Shown here piece after piece: positions 47,785 through 56,958 of a stretch of DNA of 64,000 bases. The notes beneath the pieces are model-generated. The model was not told where the DNA came from, did no database searches, and saw only the letters and a list, made by a program, of their open reading frames with translations. Positions within the stretch are counted from its first letter, which is position 1. Each line of letters begins with the position of its first letter. The position numbers and the translations under genes are program-made. The DNA is from Verrucomicrobiota bacterium (GTDB lineage Bacteria; Verrucomicrobiota; Verrucomicrobiia; Opitutales; Opitutaceae), in NCBI GenBank assembly GCA_023428905.1, contig JAEYWP010000022.1, positions 248,001 through 312,000 on the forward strand, in the 5' to 3' direction.

Positions 47785-49842
47785 ATGGAACCGTCCCCGG
47801 TACAGACCTATCTGCTCGAGGCGCAGGATCTGCTCGATCAGATCGAGAACATCACCCTGGACGCGCTCTCCACCGCGCCGGAACCGGAGTCGATCAACAG
47901 CCTCTTTCGCGCCTTCCACACCATCAAGGGATCCGGGGCGATGTTTGGTTTCCAGAGCGTGGCGGCCTTCACCCATCACGTGGAGAGCACACTCGATCAG
48001 GTACGTGCAGGGCGGATACCGCTCTCCTCCGCCCTCCTCCAAAAAGTGCTCCAGGCCGGTGACCACATCCGACGGCTGCTCGCAGCCCACGAGGCGGGGC
48101 AACCCGCACCCGACGGCTCTGCCTTGATCGCGGATTTTGGCGCCCTGCTCCCGACCTCGCCGACACCCACGCCGGTCGCGCCGCCCGCTTCCATTCCCAC
48201 CACCCAAGCACCCGCGGGCGTTCCGGAACCCAGCGCGGGCAACCGCGTGTTTCGCATCCTTTTCCGACCGGACCCAACCATCTCGATCAACGGGCTGGAT
48301 CCAGTCGCCCTCTTCCAGGAGCTGCGTTTGCTCGGCGCCCTCGAGGTGAAGGCACTGCTGGACCGCATGCCCGGCCTGGAGCGACTCGAGCCCGAGCGTT
48401 GTTACCTCGGCTGGGAGCTCCTGCTCCAGACGGGCCGCGACGCCAACGCGGTGCGGGATGTATTCATTTTCGCCGAAGACGGCGCCGAACTCCGCATTGA
48501 GGAAGTGACGTGCGAGGCCTCTGGGGATACAACCTCCGGTACGCCCTCCCCGGTCGCGCCCGATGCGGATAAAATTTCCCCCGCAGCTTCGTCCGCGGGC
48601 ACTGAGCCAGAGCTGCCCTCCCTGGTCGGCCCCGGTCGGGCCGCCGGAGCAGCCAAAGCCCCCACTCGCGACAGCCTGGTGCGCGTCTCTTCCGAACGGC
48701 TCGACCGCCTGGTCTCCCTGGTGGGCGAACTAGTGATGAACCAGTCCCGGCTCAATCAGGTGGCCGGGCGTATCCAGGATGCGGATTTGATTCCTCCGGT
48801 CGAGGCAATCGAGCGCCTGATTTCCGAGCTGCGCGAAAGCGTCCTCGGGATCCGCATGACCGCCTTTGGCACCACCCTGGGCCGCTTTCGCCGGCTGGTG
48901 CACGACCTCTCCCGCGAACTAAACAAGCAGGTGGAGTTTGTGACCTCGGGCGAGGAGACGGAACTGGACAAGACGGTGCTCGACCAGCTGGGCGATCCGC
49001 TGGTCCACCTCGTCCGCAACTCCCTCGATCACGGTATCGAGTCGCCGGAAGAACGGGTGAAAGCGGGCAAACCCCGGCAGGGCCGTCTCGAGCTGAGTGC
49101 CACCCACCAGGGCGCCGACGTGGTGGTGAGCATCACCGACGATGGCCGCGGGCTCAACGTCGACGCCATCCGCGCACGCGCGGTGGAGCGGGGGCTGATT
49201 GCCGCCGACGCCAACCTTTCCGAGAACGAGCTCTTCGGCCTGATTTTCCTCCCCGGGTTTTCGACCGCACGCGAGGTGACCAGCGTCTCCGGCCGGGGCG
49301 TCGGCATGGACGTGGTGCGGCGCCAGATCGAAAGCCTGCGCGGCTCGGTGCAGGTCTCCAGTATCCCCGGCATGGGTACCACGGTCTCGCTGACTCTGCC
49401 CCTGACCCTTGCGATCATCGAAGGCCTGCTGGTGCAGCTCGGGCCTGACCAGTTTATCATCCCCATGTCGGCGGTGACGGAGAACGTGGAGCTCACGCCG
49501 GCGGAGCGCCGCGCCCATGGCCAGCGGCGGGCGGTGGCGGTGCGTGGCGACCTCGTGCCCTTCCTCCGCTTGCGCGACATTTTCGACGTTCCCGATCAGG
49601 GTCCCGAGATCGAGAAGATCGTGATTGTCCGCCACCAGGGTGAGCGCATCGGCCTTGTGGTGGACCGCGTGATCGGCACCCACCAGACCGTGATCCAGTC
49701 GCTCAACCGTTTTTGCCGCGGGGTGGAGGTGGTGTCGGGTACCACCATCATGGGCGACGGACGGGTCGCGCTGATCGTGGACATCGGCGGACTGATACGC
49801 GCCTGGCAAAAGCACCGCGATGCAGCAGGCCGAGCGGCCTGA
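47785..49842 (+). CDS. cheA: chemotaxis histidine kinase CheA
   Basis: The kinase of the chemoreceptor array, 685 residues. In order: HPt domain with phospho-His45 (FHTIKGSGAMF), a proline-rich linker, a beta-alpha domain at about 150-245 (FRILFRPDPTISINGLDP), dimerisation helices (SSERLDRLVSLVGELVMNQSR), HATPase (HLVRNSLDHGIE, DDGRGLN, GRGVGMDVVRRQ) and a C-terminal CheW-like domain. All catalytic motifs are intact. The ATG at 47785 lies four bases after the cheY stop. It is co-transcribed with the receptor, coupling protein and adaptation genes downstream. Confidence 0.97.
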   Translation: MEPSPVQTYLLEAQDLLDQIENITLDALSTAPEPESINSLFRAFHTIKGSGAMFGFQSVAAFTHHVESTLDQVRAGRIPLSSALLQKVLQAGDHIRRLLAAHEAGQPAPDGSALIADFGALLPTSPTPTPVAPPASIPTTQAPAGVPEPSAGNRVFRILFRPDPTISINGLDPVALFQELRLLGALEVKALLDRMPGLERLEPERCYLGWELLLQTGRDANAVRDVFIFAEDGAELRIEEVTCEASGDTTSGTPSPVAPDADKISPAASSAGTEPELPSLVGPGRAAGAAKAPTRDSLVRVSSERLDRLVSLVGELVMNQSRLNQVAGRIQDADLIPPVEAIERLISELRESVLGIRMTAFGTTLGRFRRLVHDLSRELNKQVEFVTSGEETELDKTVLDQLGDPLVHLVRNSLDHGIESPEERVKAGKPRQGRLELSATHQGADVVVSITDDGRGLNVDAIRARAVERGLIAADANLSENELFGLIFLPGFSTAREVTSVSGRGVGMDVVRRQIESLRGSVQVSSIPGMGTTVSLTLPLTLAIIEGLLVQLGPDQFIIPMSAVTENVELTPAERRAHGQRRAVAVRGDLVPFLRLRDIFDVPDQGPEIEKIVIVRHQGERIGLVVDRVIGTHQTVIQSLNRFCRGVEVVSGTTIMGDGRVALIVDIGGLIRAWQKHRDAAGRAA

Positions 49843-49878
49843 GCGACCCTTTCGTTTTAGCCTCAATTCAGAATCATC

Positions 49879-51609
49879 ATGAAAAACCTCAGCGTTGGAA
49901 AACGCATCACCGGCGGGTTCCTCGCCGTCATCCTCATTACGCTGGCGCTTGGGCTTTATGCCTCCTCCCAGCTGCGCAGCATCAACGAAAAGGGAAGCTA
50001 CATCGCGGAGAATAGCATTCCCGGTCTGTACCTCTCCGGTCAGATCGAAAGCCTGGCCCGGGACAATTATTCGACCGTGCTGGACCATGTCATTTCCACC
50101 GATGCATCGGAAATGCAGCGCATCGAAGAGCGCTCCCGTGCAGCCTCGGACAGGGTCACGGCGCTGATGGATGACTACAAAAATCACATCAAGACCGACC
50201 AGAATCGCGCCCTTTTTGAGAAGGTCGGGCCGGCGCGCGCTGGCTTCGGAAAGCTCCGCGAGGAGGTCTTCACCCTCAGTCGCAATCAGAAGCCGGAGGA
50301 GGCCCTGAAAAAGACAAAGACCGAGCTCCGTCCCGCGATGGAAACCTACATGGCGGCCGTCAGCGCCCTGGTGGACTTCAACAAGGCCGGTGGTGACGCC
50401 GCCGCCGCCGATATCCAGGCCTCGGGGCGCTCCGCAATGATCGGAATTTTCATCGGCATCGCGGTGGCGTTCCTGCTCGGCACGGTGATCGCGGTGATCA
50501 TCACCCGCAGCATCATCAAGCCCCTGCAGACCGCGGGTGCCGCGGTCGACAAGGTGGCGGGTGGCGACCTCACGGCGAACATCGAGATCACGAGCAACGA
50601 CGAGATCGGCAAGATCTGCGCCGCGATGAACAGCATGATCGAGGCCCTGCGCCGCACCCTGGGCGAGGTCAACACCGCCACCTCGAACGTCACCTCCGGC
50701 AGTCACCAGCTGAGCGCAACCGCGCAGCAGATTTCCGAGGGCACGTCCGAGCAGGCCGCCTCCGCCGAGGAGACCACCTCGTCGATGGAGGAGATGGCGG
50801 CCAGCATCCAGCAGAACGCCGACAATGCGAAGCAGACGGATCGCATCGCCTCGAAGGCGGCGGAAGACGCGCAGGCCAGCGGCCAGGCCGTGGCCAAGAC
50901 CGTGCACTCCATGCGCGAAGTCGCGGAGAAGATCTCCATCATCGAGGAAATTGCCCGCAAGACCGACCTGCTCGCCCTGAACGCCGCGGTCGAGGCGGCC
51001 CGCGCCGGTGAACACGGCAAGGGATTCGCCGTCGTCGCCTCCGAGGTGCGCAAACTGGCGGAGCGCAGCCAGACCGCGGCGGCCGAGATCAGCAAGATCA
51101 CCGGTTCCGGTGTGCAGATGGCGGAACAGGCCGGCGAGATGCTCGCCCGGCTGGTGCCGGACATCCGCAAGACCGCCGAGCTTGTCCAGGAGATCGCCGC
51201 CTCCAGCGCGGAGCAGACCACCGGCGCGACACAGGTGAACAAGGCCATCCAGCAGCTCGACCAGGTGATCCAGCAGAACTCGGCTGCGGCCGAGGAGCTG
51301 GCCTCCACCGCCGAGGAACTCTCCAGCCAGGCTCAGCAGCTGCAGAGCACGGTGGCGTTCTTCAAACTCGACAACCACACCCAGGCCCGTGCCGCCGTGC
51401 GCCCCGGCGCCGACCGGCCGGTGCAGGAGCGCGCCTCCTCCCGGAAGACGACCCCGGCCAAGGCCCGTGTATCCGCTCCGGCCGCACGCAACGGCCATTC
51501 GACCGCGCCCTTCAGCGCGGCGGCCAAGAACGGCAACGGCGCGACCATCGTGTTGACCGACCGCTCCGCGCCGGCCGACACCCAGGACCGCGACTTCGAA
51601 AAATACTGA
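49879..51609 (+). CDS. methyl-accepting chemotaxis protein
   Basis: A transmembrane chemoreceptor of 576 residues. TM1 at about 10-30, a four-helix-bundle periplasmic sensor (35-185, SINEKGSYIAENSIPGLYLS), TM2 at about 190-212, a HAMP domain and the signalling domain with hairpin tip near 360 (LLALNAAVEAARAGEHGKGF). After a Pro/Ala-rich linker the last five residues are DFEKY, which fits the x-[FWHY]-x-x-[FWHY] tether consensus bound by CheR or CheB. It sits inside the che operon, so it is likely the main receptor of this array. The ligand is unknown. Confidence 0.95.
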   Translation: MKNLSVGKRITGGFLAVILITLALGLYASSQLRSINEKGSYIAENSIPGLYLSGQIESLARDNYSTVLDHVISTDASEMQRIEERSRAASDRVTALMDDYKNHIKTDQNRALFEKVGPARAGFGKLREEVFTLSRNQKPEEALKKTKTELRPAMETYMAAVSALVDFNKAGGDAAAADIQASGRSAMIGIFIGIAVAFLLGTVIAVIITRSIIKPLQTAGAAVDKVAGGDLTANIEITSNDEIGKICAAMNSMIEALRRTLGEVNTATSNVTSGSHQLSATAQQISEGTSEQAASAEETTSSMEEMAASIQQNADNAKQTDRIASKAAEDAQASGQAVAKTVHSMREVAEKISIIEEIARKTDLLALNAAVEAARAGEHGKGFAVVASEVRKLAERSQTAAAEISKITGSGVQMAEQAGEMLARLVPDIRKTAELVQEIAASSAEQTTGATQVNKAIQQLDQVIQQNSAAAEELASTAEELSSQAQQLQSTVAFFKLDNHTQARAAVRPGADRPVQERASSRKTTPAKARVSAPAARNGHSTAPFSAAAKNGNGATIVLTDRSAPADTQDRDFEKY

Positions 51610-51611
51610 AC

Positions 51612-52106
51612 ATGAGCACCACCATCACCCACGCGGGCCAGTACATCACCTTCAAGCTCGGTGATGAACTCTTCGCGATCAACGTGAGCCGGGTCCGCGA
51701 GGTGTTGGACCTGTCCCTCATCACCAAGGTGCCGACCGCCCCGTCCTACATGCGCGGCGTGGTCAACGTCCGCGGCACCGCCATCCCCGTCGTCGACCTT
51801 CGCCTGAAGTTCGGGCTGCCGCGCGCGACCGACTCCGTGAATACACGGATCATCGTGCTCGAGCTCGAGGTCGACGGCGAGGGCGCGGTGCTCGGCGGCC
51901 TGGCCGACAGCGTGCACGAGGTGATCGAGCTCGAGCCCTCCCAGATCACCCCGCCCCCGACGCTCGCCACCCGCTGGCGGAGCGACTTTATCCAGGGCAT
52001 GGGCCGCCGGGGGGACGAGTTCATCATCATCCTCGACATCAACGCCGTGTTTTCGACCGACGAGCTGCTCGCGGTCGGCGCCGGGGGTGTCGCCTCCAGC
52101 ACCTGA
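51612..52106 (+). CDS. cheW: chemotaxis coupling protein CheW
   Basis: A 164-residue adaptor that joins receptor and CheA: beta-barrel strands YITFKLGDELFAINVSRVREVL, PSYMRGVVNVRGTAIPVVDLRLKFG, IIVLELEVDGEG and FIIILDINAVF, in the normal order. It starts two bases after the receptor stop and is followed by cheR. Confidence 0.96.
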   Translation: MSTTITHAGQYITFKLGDELFAINVSRVREVLDLSLITKVPTAPSYMRGVVNVRGTAIPVVDLRLKFGLPRATDSVNTRIIVLELEVDGEGAVLGGLADSVHEVIELEPSQITPPPTLATRWRSDFIQGMGRRGDEFIIILDINAVFSTDELLAVGAGGVASST

Positions 52107-52111
52107 AGGTA

Positions 52112-52963
52112 ATGAGCGCCGCCGTCACCGAGCGCGACACCCTCGCGCTTTCCAAGGCGCAGTTCCAGCGGCTGGCCGGCTTCATCAGCGGGCATCTTGG
52201 CATCAAGATGAACGAGGTGAAGCTGCCCATGCTGCAGAGCCGCCTGATGCGGCGGCTGCGCGCGCTCAACCTGCCTACCCTCGAGGCCTACGAGGCCTTT
52301 CTTTTCAGCCCCGAGGGGCAGGCGGAGGTGGAGGCCTTCGTCAACGCGGTCACGACCAACAAGACGGACTTTTTCCGGGAGCCGAAACACTTCGAGATCC
52401 TGACCAACCGGGTCGTGCCCGAGTGGGTCGCCGCCCGGCCCGTCCGTTCGCGCTTTCAGCTCTGGTGTGCCGGCTGCTCCTCCGGCGAGGAGGCCTACAC
52501 CCAGGCCATGGTATTGAGCGAATGGGGACGGCAGCAGGCCGCCTTCGACTACGCCATCCTCGCGACCGACATCTCCACCCGCGTGCTCGGGCTGGCCGAG
52601 CGGGCGGTGTACGAGGAGGAGCGGATCGACCCGATCCCGGAACCGCTCCGCCGCGCCTACCTGCTGCGCAGCCGAAGCCAGGACGGCCGCTACCGGATCA
52701 GCGCGGAGCTGCGCTCCAGGGTCCATTTCCACCAGCTCAATTTTATGGATGAGCACTACCGGGTGGGGGACCTGTTCGACGCCATCTTCATCCGCAACGT
52801 CATGATCTACTTCGACCGCCCGACCCAGGAAAAGGTGGTCAACCGCCTCTGCCGCCATCTCGCCCCCGGCGGATACCTCTTTATCGGGCACTCCGAGTCG
52901 CTCAACGGCCTCAACGTGCCGGTGCGCCTGGCGGGCCCCGCGCTCTACCGGAAAGTGTCCTGA
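52112..52963 (+). CDS. cheR: chemotaxis receptor methyltransferase CheR
   Basis: SAM-dependent methylation of receptor glutamates. The 283-residue protein has the N-terminal helical domain (GHLGIKMNEVKLPMLQSRLMRRL), the SAM site WCAGCSSGEEAY, the beta-subdomain and the FDAIFIRNVMIYFD block. A GAAGGT sequence precedes the ATG at 52112. Its opposite enzyme is CheB at the end of the operon. The receptor just upstream carries a possible CheR tether. Confidence 0.96.
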   Translation: MSAAVTERDTLALSKAQFQRLAGFISGHLGIKMNEVKLPMLQSRLMRRLRALNLPTLEAYEAFLFSPEGQAEVEAFVNAVTTNKTDFFREPKHFEILTNRVVPEWVAARPVRSRFQLWCAGCSSGEEAYTQAMVLSEWGRQQAAFDYAILATDISTRVLGLAERAVYEEERIDPIPEPLRRAYLLRSRSQDGRYRISAELRSRVHFHQLNFMDEHYRVGDLFDAIFIRNVMIYFDRPTQEKVVNRLCRHLAPGGYLFIGHSESLNGLNVPVRLAGPALYRKVS

Positions 52964-52964
52964 G

Positions 52965-53504
52965 ATGACGGCGATGCTGGCAGTCGAACCGGCGGAGGAC
53001 GAGGGTCCCCGCGACATCTGGACCCTGCCGGAGACCCACCTTGCACCCGGGGAGGTGGTGATCACCCGCGAGCCCCGCTGCATCACCACCCTGCTCGGCT
53101 CCTGCGTGGCGGTGGTGTTTTATGCCGCCCGCCCGCGCATGGCGGCGATGTGCCACGCCCTGCTCCCGCGGGCCAGCTGCCACCGCGTGGAGGGTGGCTC
53201 CCGCCTGCGCTTCGCGGACGAGGCGATTCGCCAGATGGTGAATGTGTTCGACGAGCACGGGGTGCCGCCCCGCCTGATCGAGGCGAAGGTGTTCGGCGGT
53301 GCGCGGGTGCTCGCGTCCAGCGGCGACGGTTTTGCCACCTTTGATGTCGGAGCGAAAAACGTGGTCGCGGCGGAGGCCTGCCTTGCCCGGGCCGGGATCC
53401 GCGTGACCGCCAACTGCGTCGGCGGCGAGCGCGGCCGTAAGATCCACCTGAATACGACCAACGGCGAGGTGCTGGTGCGACTGCTGGGGAGGACGCACCC
53501 GTGA
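52965..53504 (+). CDS. cheD: chemoreceptor glutamine deamidase CheD
   Basis: Converts receptor glutamines to glutamates before methylation. The 179-residue protein has the catalytic Cys in LLGSCVAVVFY and His in MCHALLP, in the order and spacing of the family, and the later KVFGGARV block. The stop of cheR is just ahead, and its own stop overlaps the GTG start of cheB (GTGA). In other bacteria CheD also interacts with CheC; no cheC is present here. Confidence 0.94.
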   Translation: MTAMLAVEPAEDEGPRDIWTLPETHLAPGEVVITREPRCITTLLGSCVAVVFYAARPRMAAMCHALLPRASCHRVEGGSRLRFADEAIRQMVNVFDEHGVPPRLIEAKVFGGARVLASSGDGFATFDVGAKNVVAAEACLARAGIRVTANCVGGERGRKIHLNTTNGEVLVRLLGRTHP

Positions 53505-54583
53505 GCGGCAAACCGATCCGTGTGCTCATCGTCGACGATTCCGCGTCGGTGCGGCAGGCGCTGAAGGCGGTGCTTTCCACCGATCCCGCGATCGAGGTGA
53601 TGGGCACGGCGTCGGATCCCTTCGCCGCCACCGCCCTGATTGCCCAGGAGGTGCCCGACGTGATCACGCTCGATGTCGAGATGCCGCGGATGAACGGGCT
53701 CGAGTTCCTCGACCGGATCATGCAGCAGCACCCGATCCCGGTGGTGATCTGCTCGAGCCTGGCCTCCAGCGGGTCGTCGGTGGCGCTCTCCGCGCTGGAA
53801 AAGGGGGCGGTCGACATCGTGACCAAGCCCGAGATGGGAACGGTCCAGTTTTTCAACGAGTCCGCGGCCCGGATCTGCGAGGTGGTGAAATCAGCAGCCC
53901 ACGCGCGGCCCCGCCGCCGCCCGGCGTTGTCGGCTCGCTCCGTGGTTCCGCAGCCGAAGCTGACCGCGGATGTGATCCTCGCCGCCGGGCGTCACCCGGC
54001 GCCCTTCGAGACCACGGACCGGGTCGTGGTGGTGGGTGCCTCCACCGGGGGCACGGAGGCACTTCGCGTGGTGATCGAGGCGCTGCCGGCGGACGCCCCG
54101 GGCATGGTGGTGGTGCAGCACATGCCGGAGAAGTTTACCGCGAGTTTTGCGGAGCGGCTCGACCAGCTCAGCCGCGTGCGGGTGAAGGAGGCAGAGAATG
54201 GCGACCGGGTCCTGCGCGGGCACGTCCTGATCGCTCCGGGCAATCGGCACCTGCTGCTGAAAATGAGTGGCGCCCAATATCACGTGGAGGTGAAAGACGG
54301 CCCTTTGGTCTGCCGCCATCGCCCCTCGGTCGACGTCCTTTTCCGCTCCGCTGCGCGTTACGCCGGCCGCAACGCGCTCGGCGTGATCCTGACGGGGATG
54401 GGAGATGACGGGGCGCGTGGCATGCGCGAGATGCACGACGCCGGCGCGGTCACCATCGCCCAGGACGAGGCGACCTGTGTGGTCTTCGGCATGCCCGCCG
54501 AAGCCATCCACCACGGTGGCGTGACCCATGTGCGCCCCTTGGAGTTGATCCACCACGACGTGGTTGCGTTTGGCCGGCGCTAG
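53501..54583 (+). CDS. cheB: chemotaxis protein-glutamate methylesterase CheB
   Basis: A 360-residue receptor demethylase. An N-terminal REC domain (phospho-Asp58 in ITLDVEMPRMNG) is linked to a catalytic domain with Ser181 in GASTGGTEAL, His in QHMPEKFT and Asp in GMGDDGARGM. The GTG start at 53501 overlaps the cheD stop. It closes the che operon. Confidence 0.96.
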   Translation: MSGKPIRVLIVDDSASVRQALKAVLSTDPAIEVMGTASDPFAATALIAQEVPDVITLDVEMPRMNGLEFLDRIMQQHPIPVVICSSLASSGSSVALSALEKGAVDIVTKPEMGTVQFFNESAARICEVVKSAAHARPRRRPALSARSVVPQPKLTADVILAAGRHPAPFETTDRVVVVGASTGGTEALRVVIEALPADAPGMVVVQHMPEKFTASFAERLDQLSRVRVKEAENGDRVLRGHVLIAPGNRHLLLKMSGAQYHVEVKDGPLVCRHRPSVDVLFRSAARYAGRNALGVILTGMGDDGARGMREMHDAGAVTIAQDEATCVVFGMPAEAIHHGGVTHVRPLELIHHDVVAFGRR

Positions 54584-54674
54584 CGTGTGATGAAGAACGT
54601 TCCGGCATCATCAGCTGCGTTTCTGCCCTCGTGTTTGTGGTGGATTCGGCCGCTCGGGTGTCGATCAATCCCTT

Positions 54675-55115
54675 ATGCTCACGTGGTCGGATGAGTTTAA
54701 CACCGGTGTCGCGGAGATCGATCGCGATCACCGGCAGCTGGCCGACACCCTCAACCGCCTCGAGGCGGCGCTCAACCAGGGGCTGGGTTCCCGCCACGTC
54801 TCGGAGATCATCGCCTTTCTTGATGCCTACGCGCAGGAGCATTTCGTGCGGGAGGAAGGGTGCATGGCCTGCGGTCGGTGCCAAAAGGCCGAGCAGAACA
54901 AGGCCGAACACGCGGTCTTCCTGAGAAAGGTGGCGCAGGCGCGCGAACGCGTGGAGCGATCGCCCGTCGCCGGGGCCTACGTCGCACTGCAACTGCACCG
55001 CGATTTGTGCGACTGGTTCGTCAACCACATCCTCCGCGTGGACTCAGACCTGAAAACGGTGGCCGCACCGGTCGACCCACTATGTGAGGACGACTCACGC
55101 AAGCTGACTGCCTGA
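54675..55115 (+). CDS. bacteriohemerythrin, altered iron site
   Basis: A four-helix oxygen-binding di-iron protein of 146 residues. Expected ligands are present as His19 (IDRDH), His56 and Glu60 (EHFVRE), His79 (KAEH), His118 and Asp123 (NHILRVD). The position of the His four residues before His79, normally HxxxH, is Asn75. Three cysteines stand in a CxxCxxC pattern (63, 66, 69) in the loop before it. The start is ATG at 54675. It lies 91 bases after cheB on the same strand. It may report oxygen or redox state to the signalling system. Confidence 0.88.
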   Translation: MLTWSDEFNTGVAEIDRDHRQLADTLNRLEAALNQGLGSRHVSEIIAFLDAYAQEHFVREEGCMACGRCQKAEQNKAEHAVFLRKVAQARERVERSPVAGAYVALQLHRDLCDWFVNHILRVDSDLKTVAAPVDPLCEDDSRKLTA

Positions 55116-55246
55116 CACCCAAGCGCCACCTCGCTGCGCGTGTGTCCACCTGCACCGGGAGGTCACCTACGGGTGTCCACCCGGTACGCCAAGCGGTCGG
55201 TCGGGGATGAACTCGCCCGGGCAAAACGCCACGATAGCGCCTGCGC

Positions 55247-55696
55247 ATGACTCCAGCCGTTCCAGCCCAGGCCTGCGACATTCTCCTTGTGGAAGATTCG
55301 TCCGACGACGTGTTTTTCCTCCGACGCGCCCAAGAAAGGTCCGGGCTTGAGCTCAAGCTCTGCCACGTAGAAAACAGCTTGAAGGCCAAGGACTTCCTTC
55401 TTGCCGAAGGGGACTATGCCGACCGCGCGGGCTTGCCTCTTCCCCACCTGATCGTGTCCGACCTGAAGATGCCGCAATGGGATGGCATCGAGTTGTTGAA
55501 ATGGGTCCGGGGCGACAGCCGGTTCTCGAAACTGCCTTTTATTCTGATCTCCTCCTCGTCGTTGGAGAGGGACATTGACGCCGCTTATGCCGCCGGGGCT
55601 AACGCCTACTTTGTGAAGCCGCGAACTTTGCCCGGCTTTGTGCATCTGTTGACGGAGTTCCAGCCTTATTGGCAACCGCGTCCTCCCAATCCCTGA
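55247..55696 (+). CDS. Rcp1-type single-domain response regulator
   Basis: A 149-residue REC domain of the group with a longer beta3-alpha3 region (FLLAEGDYADRAGLPLPHLIVSDLKMP). Phospho-Asp is in VSDLKMPQWDG, Ser in ISSSS and Lys in VKPRTL. No output domain. Its TGA stop shares one base with the ATG of the acyltransferase gene. Confidence 0.88.
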   Translation: MTPAVPAQACDILLVEDSSDDVFFLRRAQERSGLELKLCHVENSLKAKDFLLAEGDYADRAGLPLPHLIVSDLKMPQWDGIELLKWVRGDSRFSKLPFILISSSSLERDIDAAYAAGANAYFVKPRTLPGFVHLLTEFQPYWQPRPPNP

Positions 55697-56751
55697 TGGC
55701 ACGTTCTCCCGAACTCCGTTCTCCCGACGCCGATCTCAGTTTTACCTACGACCTGCTCCGGGCGCTCGGCCTTGTCTGTATCCTGCTGGCACATTCCGCG
55801 CCGCCGCGGTGGCTGTTTCACCTCCGGCAGTTCGATGTGCCGTTGATGGTTTTTGTCAGCGGTGCCGTCTGTGCACTCGGCGAATCCGCGGCCAGTCGCT
55901 CGTACCTGGCCTATGTGAGCAAGCGTGTGATCCGGCTCCTGGCGCCCACCTTCGTTTTTCTCACGGGGTATTTTTTCCTCGCTGCCTGGACGGCGCCGGG
56001 GCGCTTTGATGAAAGAACGATCCTGAGGACCTTTCTGCTGGTGGATGGGATCGGCTATGTCTGGGTCCTGCGTGTTTTCCTGCTCGTGGCGCTGCTCACG
56101 CACCCGCTGCTCTGGCTGAAGGAACGGTGTTCCGACCGTGTGTACCTCGGGGTGATCCTCGGCGCCTACTTGCTGTACGAGTGGCTCTGGGGCGCCTTTG
56201 CCCCGGTGGTGGTGCACCACGGCCTCCTCCACTACACGGTATTTTATGCAATCCCGTATGGCTGCATCTTCGCGCTCGGGTTGCGCTGGCCGTCGTTCTC
56301 GCGACACCGCGCCGCAGTGTGGGGTGTGGCCGGAATGCTGGTCTGGGGCGCAATCACGCTCTGGGCGCACCGCCACGGCGACCGCATCAACATGTGGGCG
56401 TACAAATACCCTCCACATTTCAACTACATCTGGTACGCGATGGGTGCGTGCCACCTGCTGCTCGCCGGCGCGCTGTCACTTCGCCTCTCCGCGTCCTTCA
56501 AGGCACCCGTCCTCTTCCTCTCGCGGGCCTCACTCTGGATTTACCTGTGGCATATCCTGGCGCTCAACCTGGCCCACGAACTGACAGTCGGTGTACCGGC
56601 GTCCTGGCGTTGGCTCGCAACCTTCGTGATCGTCACGGTTGTATCCGTCGGTCTGACACTCCTGCAAAAGATGTTTGTGAACCGCTTGCTGGGGGACCTC
56701 GAGGGTCGCCCGCGCATGCGGTCCTGTGTGCGCTCGGCCCTCGCGGTGTAG
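55696..56751 (+). CDS. acyltransferase 3 family membrane protein
   Basis: A 351-residue integral membrane protein with about ten hydrophobic segments. It starts FTYDLLRALGLVCILLAHSAPP, the membrane-acyltransferase opening with a His at the end of TM1, and keeps FDVPLMVFVSG as TM2 plus a later YLWHILALNLAH. Such enzymes O-acetylate or succinylate sugars and surface polymers. The start is ATG at 55696, coupled to the preceding regulator gene. The substrate is unknown. Confidence 0.85.
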   Translation: MARSPELRSPDADLSFTYDLLRALGLVCILLAHSAPPRWLFHLRQFDVPLMVFVSGAVCALGESAASRSYLAYVSKRVIRLLAPTFVFLTGYFFLAAWTAPGRFDERTILRTFLLVDGIGYVWVLRVFLLVALLTHPLLWLKERCSDRVYLGVILGAYLLYEWLWGAFAPVVVHHGLLHYTVFYAIPYGCIFALGLRWPSFSRHRAAVWGVAGMLVWGAITLWAHRHGDRINMWAYKYPPHFNYIWYAMGACHLLLAGALSLRLSASFKAPVLFLSRASLWIYLWHILALNLAHELTVGVPASWRWLATFVIVTVVSVGLTLLQKMFVNRLLGDLEGRPRMRSCVRSALAV

Positions 56752-56782
56752 GCGACGCCGTGAGGCTGCGGCGGCGGTTAAG

Positions 56783-56831
56783 TTACACAGAGGTCACAGA
56801 GACTGCGGGGAGGTCACGGAGGACCGAAAGA
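56783..56831. repeat. extragenic repeat of the acacagaggtcacagaga type
   Basis: gttacacagaggtcacagag and, a little later, ggaggtcacggaggacc, in the convergent spacer between the acyltransferase and response-regulator genes. Short imperfect copies of this word are common between verrucomicrobial genes, as I recall. No other structure was seen in 56752-56958. Confidence 0.45.
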
Positions 56832-56958
56832 CTGACATGTCGAAACGGGTATGATGCGGAAACGGGTGCAGGCGTAGGCAGGGAGTACAGACGGGCTGGG
56901 TATCCGACGTTCGGATCGCTCCGAGCCTGACGCATCAATCAAGAATCATCCTGCCGAC

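Noticed and set aside
55140..55190. gtgtccacc repeated twice before the Rcp1-type regulator gene
   Set aside because: Only nine bases and two copies; not enough to call an operator.
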